DNA of 64,000 bases from an uncultured Clostridia bacterium (GCA_934621505.1 CAKTUU010000004.1:65690-129689), one strand, 5' to 3'; shown: positions 41,028-51,421, counted from the stretch's first letter. A program made the numbers and translations. The notes: generated by a model not told the origin, from the letters alone.

Positions 41028-44000
41028 ATGAAGCAAAACCTGTATCAGCCAGCCTTTGAGCATGACGCATGCGGCATTGGGGCCGTGGTCAGCATCGACG
41101 GTATTCAAACAAGGCAAACCGTGGATCAGGCGCTGAAAATTGTGGAAAAACTGGAACATCGCGCCGGCAAGGACGCCGACGGCAGCACAGGCGACGGCGT
41201 GGGTCTGATGACCCAGATTCCGCACGCCTTTTTTGTGCGTCAGGCGTTGGGCTTTGCCCTGCCCCAGGACCGGGATTACGGCGTAGCCATGATTTTTATG
41301 CCCGCGGACCGGCTGAAACGGGCCCAGTCCCGCAAGCTGATGGAAATCATCGTCGCCAAGGAAGGCATGAAGCTGCTTGGCTGGCGCGGCGTGCCCGTGT
41401 GCCCGCAGGTTCTTGGCGAGCGGGCCCGCGCCTGCATGCCCGTGATTGAGCAGGCCTTTATTGCCCGCCCGGAGGAACTGAACCGGGGCATCGACTTTGA
41501 CCGGCGGCTGTATGTGGCCCGCCGGGTGTTTGAGCAAAGCAACGACGATTGCTACGTCTGCTCCATGTCCAGCCGCACCATCGTTTACAAGGGCATGTTT
41601 CTGGTCAGCCAGCTGCGGGCCTTTTATCCTGATTTGCAGGACCCGTCCTTCGCCAGCGCCATCGCCCTGGTGCATTCCCGCTTTTCCACCAATACCTTCC
41701 CCAGCTGGGAACGCGCCCACCCCAACCGGCTCATTTTGCACAACGGTGAAATCAACACCATCCGCGGCAATGTGGACCGGATGATCGCCCGGGAGGAAAC
41801 CCTGTCCTCTCCCATTCTGGCGGCGGATATGGACAAGGTGCTGCCGGTGATTAACGGCGAGGGCAGCGACTCCGCCATGCTGGACAACACCCTTGAATTT
41901 ATGATGATGAACGGGCTGCCCCTGCCGCTGGCGGTGATGATCACCCTGCCGGAGCCCTGGCAGAACGAGCGGGATATTTCCCGCACACGCCGGGACCTGT
42001 ACCGCTACTATGCCCCCATGATGGAGCCCTGGGACGGCCCCGCCGCCATTTTGTTTTCCGATGGCGATGTGGTGGGCGCTGTGCTGGACCGCAACGGCCT
42101 GCGGCCCGCCCGCTATTATGTGACGGACGACCATATGCTGATTCTTTCCAGCGAGGTGGGCGTTCTGGACGTCCCGCCGGAGAAGATTCTGCGCAAAAGC
42201 CGTGTGCGCTCCGGCCAAATGCTGCTGGTGGACACGGTGCAGAAGCGAATTATTGACGATAATGAGCTGAAGGAAACCTATGCCGCCCGGCAGCCCTACG
42301 GCGAATGGCTGGACGGCAACCTGCTGGCCCTGAGCGATTTGCCCCTGCCCAACCAGGCGGTTCCGCCGCTGCCTCAGGATTTGCGGGACCGGCTGTATAA
42401 AGCCTTTGGTTATACCTATGAAGACGTAAAAGAAGTCATTCTGCCCATGGCCCAAACCGGCGCGGAACCCACCGCCGCCATGGGCATGGACGTGCCGCTG
42501 GCCGTGCTGTCGGAAAAGCATCAGCTGCTGTTTTCCTACTTCCGGCAGTTATTCGCCCAGGTCACCAACCCGCCCATTGACGCCATTCGGGAAAAAATCA
42601 TCACCGACACGGCGGTGTATGTGGGCAGCGACGGCAATTTCCTGATGGACACGCCGGAAAACTGCGCCGTGCTTCGTCTGGAGCGGCCCATTCTGTCCAA
42701 CACAGACCTGATGCGCATTGAAAACGCCCGGCAAAAGGCCATTCGTCCCGGGCGGGTGTCCATGCTGTACTACCGCAGCGAATCGCTGGAAAAGGCCATC
42801 GGTCACCTGTTTGTAGCCTGCGACCGGGCCATCAAAAACGGAGCGAACGTCATCATCCTGTCCGACCGGGGCGTGGATGAAAACCACATGGCCATCCCGT
42901 CCCTGCTGGCGGTATCCGCTCTGGAGCAGCACCTGATCGCCACCCGCCGCCGCACCGCCGTCAGCGTCATTCTGGAAACCGCCGAGCCCCGTGACGTGCA
43001 CCACTTTGCCCTGCTGCTGGGCTATGGCGCACGGGCCGTCAACCCCTATCTGGCCCTGGAATGCGTGGATGAAATGATTGAAAAGGGCCTTTTGAACAAG
43101 GACCGCTACGCCGCCCAGCAGGATTATATCAGCGCCGTGGTGGCGGGCATCAGCCGGGTGGCCTCCAAAATGGGCATTTCCGTTTTGCAGTCCTACCAGA
43201 GCGCCCAGATTTTTGAGGCGGTGGGCATTCGTCAGGATGTCATTGACCGCTACTTTACCAACACCACCTCCCGTGTGGGAGGCATTGGCCTGAACGAAAT
43301 TAACGAGGGCGTCAAGTACCGCCACGACCGGGCCTTTGACCCGCTGGAGCTGGCTACCGACACCACGCTGGATTCCATCGGCTACCACCGGCTGCGCAGC
43401 GGCGGCGACAAGGAGGACCATCTGTACAATCCCCTGACCATTACCACCCTGCAGCGGGCTGTGCGGGAGGGCAGCATGGACCTGTTCCGTCAGTACACCG
43501 CCCTGGTGGATGACGAAACCAAGCCCCATACCCTGCGGGGCGTGCTGGAATTTGCCTTTGACCAATGCCATCCCATTCCTCTGGAGGACGTGGAGCCGGT
43601 GGAGCAGATTGTCAGGCGCTTTAAAACCGGGGCCATGTCCTACGGCTCCATCTCCCAGGAGGCCCATGAGTGCCTGGCCCAGGCCATGAACGCCCTGGGC
43701 GGCCGGTCCAATTCCGGCGAGGGCGGCGAACGGCGGGAGCGGCTGAACACCCCCCGCGGCTCCAAAATCAAGCAGGTGGCCTCCGCCCGTTTCGGCGTGA
43801 CCAGCGAATACCTGATGAGCGCCGAGGAAATTCAAATCAAAATGGCCCAGGGAGCCAAGCCCGGCGAGGGCGGCCATCTGCCCGGCGGCAAGGTGTACCC
43901 GTGGATCGCTCACACCCGCCTGTCCACCCCCGGCGTCAGCCTGATTTCCCCGCCGCCCCATCACGACATTTACTCCATTGAGGATCTGGCCCAGCTGATT

Positions 44001-45524
44001 TACGACCTGAAGTGCGCCAACCGCAGGGCGCGCATTTCCGTCAAGCTGGTCAGCGAGGCCGGGGTGGGCACTGTGGCCGCTGGCGTAGCCAAGGCGGGGG
44101 CGCAGGTGATTTTGATTTCCGGCAGCGACGGCGGCACCGGCGCCGCGCCCCGCTCCTCCATTTACAACGCGGGCCTGCCCTGGGAACTGGGCATCGCCGA
44201 GGCGCACCAGACCCTTGCGCTGAACGGGCTGCGCACCCGTGTAGCCATCGAGGCGGACGGCAAGCTGATGAGCGGCCGGGACGTAGCCATTGCCTGTATG
44301 CTGGGGGCCGAGGAATTTGGCTTTGCCACAGCGCCGCTGGTATGTATGGGCTGCGTGATGATGCGGGTTTGCAATCTGGATACCTGTCCGGTAGGCATCG
44401 CCACCCAAAACCCGGAGCTGCGCAAGCGCTTCCGTGGCAAGCCGGAATATGTGATGAACTTTATGCGCTATGTGGCCCAGGAGCTGCGGGAAATCATGGC
44501 CCGGCTGGGCGTGCGCACGGTGGACGAACTGGTGGGCCGTGGGGACCTGCTGCGGGTGCGAGCTCATCAGGTTACGCCCCGGGCCGCCTCCATCGATATG
44601 TCCCGCATCATCGGGCATCGTATCAACCAGCACCGCCAAAGCGGCGACGCATTTGACTTTGGCACGGAAAAATCGCTGGATGAACGGGTTCTGCTGAAAA
44701 AACTGGACCTGAAAAAGGTCAGTCCTCAGACCGTCTCCCTGACGGTATCCAGCACAGACCGGGCCTTCGGCACCATTTTCGGCAGCGAAATCACCCGCCT
44801 GCACGGCGGCAGCCTGCCGGAGGATACCTACGTCATTCAGGCGCAGGGCGGCGGCGGCCAGTCCTTTGGCGCGTTTCTTCCCAAGGGCATGACCATTCGC
44901 CTGACCGGCGACAGCAACGACTACTTTGGCAAGGGCCTGTCCGGCGGCAAGCTGTCGGTGCTTCCGCCCAGGGGCGTTCCCTTTCAGGCGGATGAAAACA
45001 TCATCATCGGCAATGTGGCCCTGTACGGGGCCACCAGCGGTCAGGCCTATGTGTGCGGCCAGGCGGGCGAACGCTTCGCCGTGCGCAATTCCGGCGCTAC
45101 CGCCGTGGTGGAGGGCATAGGCGACCACGGCTGCGAGTACATGACCGGCGGCTGTGTGGCGGTGCTGGGCAAAACCGGCCGCAACTTTGCGGCGGGCATG
45201 TCCGGCGGCGTCGCCTATGTGCTGGATGAAAACCACGACCTGTACCTTCGGGTCAACAAGCAGATGGTGGATATTGAGGAGCTTTCCGCCGAGCATGATG
45301 TGGACCTGCTGCGGGGCCTGTTGGAAAACCATGTGCGGGAAACCGGATCCGTTAAAGGGCGGCGGATTCTGAACCACTTTATGGACTATGTGCCCAAATT
45401 TAAAAAGATCATTCCCCGGGATTATCGCCGCATGCTGTCGTCCATCGCCCGGTTTGAGGCTCAGGGTCTCAGCCGGGACGAGGCGGAGCTGGAAGCGTTC
45501 CGGGCCGTATCGGAAGGCAGGTGA
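41028..45524 (+). CDS. gltB: Glutamate synthase, large subunit
   Basis: A 1498-residue enzyme: N-terminal class II glutamine amidotransferase with nucleophile Cys15 after a short propeptide (FEHDACGIGAVVS), central domain, FMN-binding synthase barrel (EGGHLPGGKV, ISGSDGGTGAAPRSS), the 3Fe-4S cysteines in MGCVMMRVCNLDTCPVG, and a C-terminal beta-helix with Gly-rich GGGGQSFGAFL. Makes two glutamate from glutamine and 2-oxoglutarate. Its stop is followed by gltD; the pair completes the GS-GOGAT cycle begun by glnA. Confidence 0.97.
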   Translation: MKQNLYQPAFEHDACGIGAVVSIDGIQTRQTVDQALKIVEKLEHRAGKDADGSTGDGVGLMTQIPHAFFVRQALGFALPQDRDYGVAMIFMPADRLKRAQSRKLMEIIVAKEGMKLLGWRGVPVCPQVLGERARACMPVIEQAFIARPEELNRGIDFDRRLYVARRVFEQSNDDCYVCSMSSRTIVYKGMFLVSQLRAFYPDLQDPSFASAIALVHSRFSTNTFPSWERAHPNRLILHNGEINTIRGNVDRMIAREETLSSPILAADMDKVLPVINGEGSDSAMLDNTLEFMMMNGLPLPLAVMITLPEPWQNERDISRTRRDLYRYYAPMMEPWDGPAAILFSDGDVVGAVLDRNGLRPARYYVTDDHMLILSSEVGVLDVPPEKILRKSRVRSGQMLLVDTVQKRIIDDNELKETYAARQPYGEWLDGNLLALSDLPLPNQAVPPLPQDLRDRLYKAFGYTYEDVKEVILPMAQTGAEPTAAMGMDVPLAVLSEKHQLLFSYFRQLFAQVTNPPIDAIREKIITDTAVYVGSDGNFLMDTPENCAVLRLERPILSNTDLMRIENARQKAIRPGRVSMLYYRSESLEKAIGHLFVACDRAIKNGANVIILSDRGVDENHMAIPSLLAVSALEQHLIATRRRTAVSVILETAEPRDVHHFALLLGYGARAVNPYLALECVDEMIEKGLLNKDRYAAQQDYISAVVAGISRVASKMGISVLQSYQSAQIFEAVGIRQDVIDRYFTNTTSRVGGIGLNEINEGVKYRHDRAFDPLELATDTTLDSIGYHRLRSGGDKEDHLYNPLTITTLQRAVREGSMDLFRQYTALVDDETKPHTLRGVLEFAFDQCHPIPLEDVEPVEQIVRRFKTGAMSYGSISQEAHECLAQAMNALGGRSNSGEGGERRERLNTPRGSKIKQVASARFGVTSEYLMSAEEIQIKMAQGAKPGEGGHLPGGKVYPWIAHTRLSTPGVSLISPPPHHDIYSIEDLAQLIYDLKCANRRARISVKLVSEAGVGTVAAGVAKAGAQVILISGSDGGTGAAPRSSIYNAGLPWELGIAEAHQTLALNGLRTRVAIEADGKLMSGRDVAIACMLGAEEFGFATAPLVCMGCVMMRVCNLDTCPVGIATQNPELRKRFRGKPEYVMNFMRYVAQELREIMARLGVRTVDELVGRGDLLRVRAHQVTPRAASIDMSRIIGHRINQHRQSGDAFDFGTEKSLDERVLLKKLDLKKVSPQTVSLTVSSTDRAFGTIFGSEITRLHGGSLPEDTYVIQAQGGGGQSFGAFLPKGMTIRLTGDSNDYFGKGLSGGKLSVLPPRGVPFQADENIIIGNVALYGATSGQAYVCGQAGERFAVRNSGATAVVEGIGDHGCEYMTGGCVAVLGKTGRNFAAGMSGGVAYVLDENHDLYLRVNKQMVDIEELSAEHDVDLLRGLLENHVRETGSVKGRRILNHFMDYVPKFKKIIPRDYRRMLSSIARFEAQGLSRDEAELEAFRAVSEGR

Positions 45525-45529
45525 TTGGC

Positions 45530-46954
45530 ATGGCCCAGAAAGACGGATTTTTGCTGTATGACCGGCAGAACGTACCGGTGGAAGCGCCTGAAAAGCGGGT
45601 GCGGAGCTTTGACGAATTTCGCAGGCCGTTATCCCCTGCCAGTCGGCGGCGGCAGGCGGCCCGTTGCATGAACTGCGGCGTTCCCTTCTGCCAATGCGGC
45701 CAGACAATTGGCGGCATGGTCACCGGCTGTCCCCTGCACAACCTGATTCCGGAATGGAACGACATGCTGTACCTGGGCAATGTGCGCCACGCCCTGGACC
45801 GGCTGCTGAAAACCAACTGTTTTCCCGAATTTACCGGCCGGGTCTGCCCCGCCCTGTGCGAGGCCGCCTGTACCTGCGGCCTGAACGGCGACAGCGTAAC
45901 CGTGCATGACAACGAGCTTGCCATCATTGAGGAAGCCTATGAAAAAGGCTGGATGCAGCCGCAGATTCCCCGGGTTCGCACGGGCAAGCGGGTGGCGGTC
46001 GTGGGCAGCGGACCATCCGGTCTGGCGGCGGCCTATACCCTGAACCGGCGCGGCCACAGCGTAACCGTGTATGAAAAGGCCGACCGTCCCGGCGGGCTGC
46101 TTATGTACGGCATTCCCAATATGAAGCTGGATAAGCGCGTCATTGCCCGGCGCATCACCCTGATGGAGCAGGAGGGCGTGGTTTTTCAGTGCAATACCGA
46201 TGGAACGGCGGATTTGCTGAAGGACGCTTATGACGCGGTGCTGCTGTGCTGCGGCGCGGGCCGGCCCAGAGATTTGTCCGTTCCCGGCAGAGAAGCCCAG
46301 GGAGTCCATTTTGCCGTGCCGTTTTTAACCGCCGCTACCCGCCGCCTGCTGGACGGCTCCGCCGCCATCGACCCCAGGGGGCTGGATGTGGTCATCGTGG
46401 GCGGCGGCGATACCGGCAACGACTGTGTGGGCACCGCCATCCGGCTGGGCTGCAAAAGCGTGACCCAGCTGGAAATGCTGCCCAAGCCGCCGCAAACCCG
46501 TCTGGAAAGCAACCCCTGGCCTGAGTGGCCCCGGGTTTTGAAAACCGATTATGGCCAGCAGGAAGCCATTGCCCTGTTTGGGCACGATCCACGGGTATTT
46601 GAAACCACGGTGGAAGAAATCCTGACCGATGACAGGGGCCATGTGCACGCCCTGCGCACCGTCCGGCTAAACGGCCGTCAGCCTGTGGAGGGAAGCCGGC
46701 GGGAAATTCCCTGCGGGCTGCTGCTGATTGCCGCGGGCTTTACCGGCTGCGTGCCGGATTTGCCCGCCAGCCTGGGCGCGGAAATGGACGCGAAAGGCAG
46801 GGTGGTTACCATCGGCTACCAAACCGGCGTTCCCGGCCTGTTTGCGGCGGGAGATATGCGCCGGGGCCAATCCCTGGTGGTATGGGCCATTCGGGAAGGC
46901 CGGGAAGCCGCCCGGGAAGTAGACCAGTATTTGATGGGTTACAGCGAATTATAA
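45530..46954 (+). CDS. gltD: Glutamate synthase, small subunit
   Basis: A 474-residue NAD(P)H-dependent flavoprotein. The N-terminal region has the Cys cluster RCMNCGVPFCQCG and GCPLHNLIPEWND for 4Fe-4S centres; then the FAD site VAVVGSGPSGLAAA and NAD(P)H site VIVGGGDTGNDC; and the C-terminal FAD segment FAAGDMRRGQSLVVWAI. It passes electrons to GltB. ATG 45530 has AGGTGA at 6 nt; GTG 45521 overlaps the gltB stop and is less likely. Confidence 0.96.
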   Translation: MAQKDGFLLYDRQNVPVEAPEKRVRSFDEFRRPLSPASRRRQAARCMNCGVPFCQCGQTIGGMVTGCPLHNLIPEWNDMLYLGNVRHALDRLLKTNCFPEFTGRVCPALCEAACTCGLNGDSVTVHDNELAIIEEAYEKGWMQPQIPRVRTGKRVAVVGSGPSGLAAAYTLNRRGHSVTVYEKADRPGGLLMYGIPNMKLDKRVIARRITLMEQEGVVFQCNTDGTADLLKDAYDAVLLCCGAGRPRDLSVPGREAQGVHFAVPFLTAATRRLLDGSAAIDPRGLDVVIVGGGDTGNDCVGTAIRLGCKSVTQLEMLPKPPQTRLESNPWPEWPRVLKTDYGQQEAIALFGHDPRVFETTVEEILTDDRGHVHALRTVRLNGRQPVEGSRREIPCGLLLIAAGFTGCVPDLPASLGAEMDAKGRVVTIGYQTGVPGLFAAGDMRRGQSLVVWAIREGREAAREVDQYLMGYSEL

Positions 46955-47059
46955 AAAGAGGGGGTGAAAAAGCATCGCGGGTATGGAGCGGTATATTTCT
47001 TTGATTTCTGACGGGTGCAGCAGCCATCTTGCCAGCCGCATGATTTTGAACCGTTTTTC

Positions 47060-47088
47060 TTGACATGGACGGTCATCCCGTTTATGCT
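47060..47088 (+). promoter_or_regulatory. Promoter of the sensor kinase gene
   Basis: TTGACA, 17-bp spacer, TATGCT, 27 nt before the ATG at 47115. Confidence 0.7.
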
Positions 47089-47114
47089 GGTATCAGTTGG
47101 AGGTACAAAATCAA

Positions 47115-48914
47115 ATGAAAAACTGCTCCTATCGCAAGAAGCTGCTGATTACCCACCTGGGCATTGTCATTATCGTTGTTTTGGCCATTACCACGCTGAT
47201 GACCCTAACGGCTTCCCAGCAAACGGTGGCCGGAAACCTGGCCAGTCTGCGTCTTTTAACGGAACAGGCCACCATCAACTTTTTATCCAAGGCGGAAAGC
47301 ATCCGCCAGCATGTGTATACAACAGCCGTCAGCACCGGCGTGCCCGGTCTGGTTCGGCAGATGCGTTCTCAAAACATACGCAGCAATGATTATCTGCAAA
47401 CCAAACAGGACCTGATTGTCGCCCTGAGCAAAATGCTGGATACATCCGCGCTGTATGATTTTGTGACCGTCCGTGTGGACGATGGCGAATGCGTCAGCAA
47501 TAACTTTTATAACAGCAGGGACACCAGCGCCGCCGCTTATTACCGCCGCATTGAAAACGCGGCGGTTGCCCTGTTGAACGCTCCGCAATACGCGGCCAAC
47601 CATTATGGGGCGAACGCCTGGGTGCGCACCGCCGACAGCGACCTGTTTCTTTTACGGGACGTATACACCACCAATCAGCTGCGCCATGTGGGGCGCATCG
47701 CCGTACATATTCCAGAGGAAAACTTGGTCAGTCTGGATGAGCGCAACCAGGATTCTCATTACACCCTGCTGTTTTATAACAAGCAGGGCAGCCTGCTGGC
47801 TCTGGCCGGAAAGCAGATGGATTCTGACGAATGGACGGATATCACACCGGATTCCATCATTAACGAATCGATAAAGACCGCCCGAGGCGCTTATGCCGCC
47901 TATCTGTGCCAAAACGACGGCTGGCAGGCCATTGGCCTGTTGCCTAACTCCGTGGTAAACGAGGTGCAAAATTCCGTTTTGCAAAGCAGCGCCTTGGTAG
48001 CGCTGCTGGGCATCGCGGCGGGATTGGGCCTGGCCTGTGCTGTCAGCGCGCAGCTATCCGGCCAGATCAGCCGCCTGGTGGATTCTATGAGCCGGGTGGA
48101 GGCAGGCGACCTGACAGTGACCCTGCCAGTGGAAAGCAACGACGAAATCGGCACATTGACCAGTCATTTTAATACCATGACGGCCAAAATTCAGGAACTG
48201 GTAAACCGGCTGGTACAGGAAGAAGCCAATAAGCGTCAGGCGGAATATCAAAATCTGGAATATGAGTATCGCTTTCTGCAATGGCAGATCAACCCCCATT
48301 TTATTTATAACGCGCTGGAAACGGTGAACGCGCTGGCAAAAATGGATGGTAATGACGAACTGTGCGATATGATTATGCTTTTGTCCGCCTATTTCAGGCG
48401 CAACGCGGAAACCATGCGCAAGCGGTTTGCGCCTGTGCGGGAAGAATTTCGCAGTTTGAAGCAATACGTCAAGATCTATCATCACATTTATATTTATGAG
48501 GATACGCTGGAGGTGCCCTTCACCTATTCGCCAGAAGCAGGCGAGGCTTTGATTCCCACCATGATGATTCAGCCCCTGCTGGAAAACGCGCTGGTGCATG
48601 GGGCCAACGCCCAGGGCCATTCCCGGGTGAATGTAGACGCCTTTACCCGGCAGGATACGCTGGTGATTCAAATTCAGGACAACGGACAGGGAATGGACGG
48701 CCAAACCATCGCAAAGCTGCTTTCCGGAGCCGAGCCAAAGGAGCAGCTGGAGCGCACCTCGTTGGGCGTGCGTAATGTGACGGAGCGGATGCGGCTGATT
48801 TATGGCAGCTCCGCCTCGTTAACCATTACCAGTGCGCCGGGAAAGGGAACCTGCGTGGAAATGCATTTGCCCCTGTCCTATACAGAGTGGCGGCAGCCGC
48901 TGAAGCAGGAATAG
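47115..48914 (+). CDS. YesM-type sensor histidine kinase
   Basis: A 599-residue membrane kinase: first membrane helix at about 9-30, an extracellular sensor of ~260 residues, second helix near 292-316, HAMP linker (MSRVEAGDLTVTLPVESNDE), then the His_kinase domain with QWQINPHFIYNALETV (phospho-acceptor His) and an ATPase domain with LLENALVHG and DNGQGMDG. This architecture partners AraC-type (YesN) response regulators, usually for carbohydrate uptake. ATG 47115 lies 11 nt after GGAGG. No response regulator gene is adjacent; the orphan regulator at 3013 is a possible partner, but others elsewhere cannot be excluded. Confidence 0.92.
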   Translation: MKNCSYRKKLLITHLGIVIIVVLAITTLMTLTASQQTVAGNLASLRLLTEQATINFLSKAESIRQHVYTTAVSTGVPGLVRQMRSQNIRSNDYLQTKQDLIVALSKMLDTSALYDFVTVRVDDGECVSNNFYNSRDTSAAAYYRRIENAAVALLNAPQYAANHYGANAWVRTADSDLFLLRDVYTTNQLRHVGRIAVHIPEENLVSLDERNQDSHYTLLFYNKQGSLLALAGKQMDSDEWTDITPDSIINESIKTARGAYAAYLCQNDGWQAIGLLPNSVVNEVQNSVLQSSALVALLGIAAGLGLACAVSAQLSGQISRLVDSMSRVEAGDLTVTLPVESNDEIGTLTSHFNTMTAKIQELVNRLVQEEANKRQAEYQNLEYEYRFLQWQINPHFIYNALETVNALAKMDGNDELCDMIMLLSAYFRRNAETMRKRFAPVREEFRSLKQYVKIYHHIYIYEDTLEVPFTYSPEAGEALIPTMMIQPLLENALVHGANAQGHSRVNVDAFTRQDTLVIQIQDNGQGMDGQTIAKLLSGAEPKEQLERTSLGVRNVTERMRLIYGSSASLTITSAPGKGTCVEMHLPLSYTEWRQPLKQE

Positions 48915-48926
48915 CCACAAAAAAAA

Positions 48927-48966
48927 CGGGGCTGGATTCGTAAAAGAATCCAGCCCCGCCTGTTTT
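48927..48966. terminator. Bidirectional terminator between kinase and malic enzyme genes
   Basis: CGGGGCTGGATTC and GAATCCAGCCCCG, 13-bp perfect stem with GTAAAA loop, A-run before and T-run after. Confidence 0.93.
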
Positions 48967-48973
48967 TTTCGGC

Positions 48974-50146
48974 TTACACTCTGGCCACGCCGGTATCTCT
49001 GGCGGCCTGGGCCACGGCGGCGGCAACCGCCTTGCCCACCCGCTTGTCAAAGGCCTTGGGCATGATGTAGTCCGCGCTCAGCTCATCGTCGCTTACCAGC
49101 TCGGCAATGGCGTGGGAGGCCGCCATCTTCATGGCGTCGTTAATTTCCGTGGCCCGCACGTCCAGCGCGCCCCGGAAAATGCCCGGGAAGGCCAGCACAT
49201 TGTTGATCTGGTTGGGAAAGTCGCTGCGGCCCGTGCCTACCACCGCCGCCCCGGCCTCCCTGGCCAGGTTGGGCAGAATTTCCGGCACAGGGTTGGCCAT
49301 GGGGAACACGCACGCGCCGGGAGCCATGCTGGCCACCATTTCCTTGCTGACAATGCCGGGAGCCGATACGCCGATGAACACGTCCGCACCCTTCATAGCG
49401 TCCGCCAGCGTGCCCCGCAGATGTTCCCGGTTGGTCACATGGCTCAGCTCCTCGTGGGCGGGGTTCAGCCCCTCCATGCCCTCGCAGATGATACCGAAGC
49501 GGTCCACCATAATCAGGTTCTTCACGCCCAGGTCCATCAGGTGACGCCCGATGGAGCAGCCCGCCGCGCCCGCTCCGTTGATGACCACCTTTACCTGGTC
49601 AATCTTCTTGTTTACCACCCGCAGTGCGTTCAGCATGGCCGCCGCCACCACAATGGCGGTACCGTGCTGGTCGTCGTGGAACACGGGAATATCGCAGATT
49701 TCCTTCAGACGGCGCTCAATTTCAAAGCACCGGGGCGCGGCGATGTCCTCCAGGTTGATGCCCCCAAAGGAGCCGGAAATCAGGTAAATGGTGCGCACCA
49801 GTTCGTCCACGTCCTTGGACCGGATGCACAGCGGGAACGCGTCCACATCCGCAAATTCCTTAAACAGGCAGCACTTGCCCTCCATCACGGGCATGCCCGC
49901 CTCGGGACCGATGTCCCCCAGGCCCAGCACGGCGGTGCCGTCGGTGATCACGGCCACCATGTTGCTGCGGCGGGTCAGTTCCCAGGACTTTTCATAATCG
50001 TCCCTGATGGCCAGGCAGGGCTCCGCCACGCCCGGCGTATAGGCCAGGGACAATTCCTCCGAATTGGTCACCGGCGTGCGGGACACCACTTCAATTTTGC
50101 CATGCCATTCATAGTGCTTTTTCAGGGCTTCCGCTTTCACGTCCAT
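48974..50146 (-). CDS. Malic enzyme (NAD(P)-dependent, decarboxylating)
   Basis: A 390-residue cytoplasmic enzyme converting malate to pyruvate and CO2. Features: SLAYTPGVAEPC at residues 33-44, the catalytic Lys region AVLGLGDIGPEAGMPVMEGK, metal-site FHDDQHGTA, and the Rossmann motif VVINGAGAAG. Short bacterial form without a phosphotransacetylase-like tail. GGAGAA precedes ATG 50146. Cotranscribed behind the malate/lactate dehydrogenase gene 18 nt upstream, so malate metabolism is the joint function. Confidence 0.95.
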   Translation of the reverse strand: MDVKAEALKKHYEWHGKIEVVSRTPVTNSEELSLAYTPGVAEPCLAIRDDYEKSWELTRRSNMVAVITDGTAVLGLGDIGPEAGMPVMEGKCCLFKEFADVDAFPLCIRSKDVDELVRTIYLISGSFGGINLEDIAAPRCFEIERRLKEICDIPVFHDDQHGTAIVVAAAMLNALRVVNKKIDQVKVVINGAGAAGCSIGRHLMDLGVKNLIMVDRFGIICEGMEGLNPAHEELSHVTNREHLRGTLADAMKGADVFIGVSAPGIVSKEMVASMAPGACVFPMANPVPEILPNLAREAGAAVVGTGRSDFPNQINNVLAFPGIFRGALDVRATEINDAMKMAASHAIAELVSDDELSADYIMPKAFDKRVGKAVAAAVAQAARDTGVARV

Positions 50147-50164
50147 GTCCGTTTCTCCTTTTTC

Positions 50165-51289
50165 TTATTGATAGCTGCTCTCCAGCCCGTGTACGTCTAC
50201 CTTGCCCAGGTATTTTTCCACATCCATGCCCAGGTACCTGGCCATGTCCGCCATTTCCGCCACGGTGTTGATGTTTACGTCAATGCCGTTTTCCATCCGG
50301 TCCTGATAGGCGAAGGCCTCCTTTTCGCCGTGGGTATAAATGCGGGTCTGGCCGTCCGCCTTGGGCGCGTCCCGCAGTTCCTGCAAGCAGGCGGAGAAAT
50401 GGGCCTTGATGGCCTCCGGGTCCCCAAACACATGGGGATCCACCGCCATAAAGCCGTGGCAGGTGCCGCTCTTGCCGCCCACGTTTACATGGCTGGAGGG
50501 CGTGCCCTGGGAAAATACGGAGCAGAAAATCTCGCACATCATGCCGTAGCCGTAGCCCTTGTGGCTGCCCAGCTGCTCGGTATTGCCGCCCACAGGCATA
50601 ATGCCGCCGCCGTTTTTGGCCACAATGTTCTTCAGCACGTCCTTGGCGTCGGTGGAGGGGTGGCCGTCCTTGTTCAGGGCCCAGCCCTCGGGCAGGGGCT
50701 TTTCCATCTTGTTGTACACTTCCAGCTTGCCGCGGGTCACCACCGTGGTGGACGCGTCAAAGAAGAAGGGATAGGGCTCCGCGGGCGCCGCCAGCGCGAT
50801 GGGGTTGGAGCCGATCATGGCCATGCGGGCAAAGGTGGGCACCATAATGGCCTCGCTGTTGGTCATGGCCATGCCGATCAGCCCCTGGTCGCAGGCCATT
50901 TTGGCATAGTACCCCGCAATGCCGAAGTGGTTGGAATTGCGCACCGACACAATGGCCATGCCGGTTTTCTTCGCCTTTTCGATGGCCAGGTTCATGGCCT
51001 GATGGCTGACCAGCTGCCCCATGGCGTCATGGGCGTCGATGACCGCAGATACAGGCGTTTCAAACACGATTTCCGGCTTTGCGTCCACCTTGATCATGCC
51101 CTTTTCAATGCCCTTGTGGTACCGCACCAGACGCTGCATGCCGTGGCTTTCAATTCCGTACAGGTCCGACAGCAGCAGCACGTCGGTAATGATCTGCGCC
51201 TCCTCGCTGTTAAAACCGAATTCCTGGAACGCGTCCATGCAGAAGGTCTTCAGTTGCTCGTAGCTATAATGCAGGTATTTTGCCGACAT
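50165..51289 (-). CDS. Malate/L-lactate dehydrogenase family oxidoreductase (Ldh_2 type)
   Basis: A 374-residue member of the MDH/LDH type 2 family (also ureidoglycolate and sulfolactate dehydrogenases), NAD(P)-dependent and unrelated to Rossmann-type LDH. Conserved parts are DLYGIESHGMQRL near residue 40, VSVRNSNHFGIAGYYA with the catalytic His, and GSNPIALAAPA. The start is ATG 51289, GGAGG at 9 nt; the longer frame has none. Pairing with malic enzyme suggests oxaloacetate/malate interconversion, though the exact 2-hydroxyacid is open. Confidence 0.9.
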   Translation of the reverse strand: MSAKYLHYSYEQLKTFCMDAFQEFGFNSEEAQIITDVLLLSDLYGIESHGMQRLVRYHKGIEKGMIKVDAKPEIVFETPVSAVIDAHDAMGQLVSHQAMNLAIEKAKKTGMAIVSVRNSNHFGIAGYYAKMACDQGLIGMAMTNSEAIMVPTFARMAMIGSNPIALAAPAEPYPFFFDASTTVVTRGKLEVYNKMEKPLPEGWALNKDGHPSTDAKDVLKNIVAKNGGGIMPVGGNTEQLGSHKGYGYGMMCEIFCSVFSQGTPSSHVNVGGKSGTCHGFMAVDPHVFGDPEAIKAHFSACLQELRDAPKADGQTRIYTHGEKEAFAYQDRMENGIDVNINTVAEMADMARYLGMDVEKYLGKVDVHGLESSYQ

Positions 51290-51394
51290 ATGGGGAAACC
51301 TCCTCATAATGATATTATCTTTATTCATATCGTTTTTTCATCAAAATGTCGATACGAAAATCGCCGTTAAAATTCCCTGAATTTTCGTCTTTTC

Positions 51395-51421
51395 AAAAAA
51401 AAACGGGGTGCTGGAACCCCG
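51395..51421 (-). terminator. Terminator downstream of the SDR gene
   Basis: Minus strand CGGGGTT-CCAGC-ACCCCG followed by a run of nine T. Confidence 0.88.

Noticed and set aside
42549..45707. 1052-codon open frame antisense to gltB
   Set aside because: It mirrors gltB codon by codon; GC-rich codon use leaves the complementary frame open. No start context or protein family resemblance.
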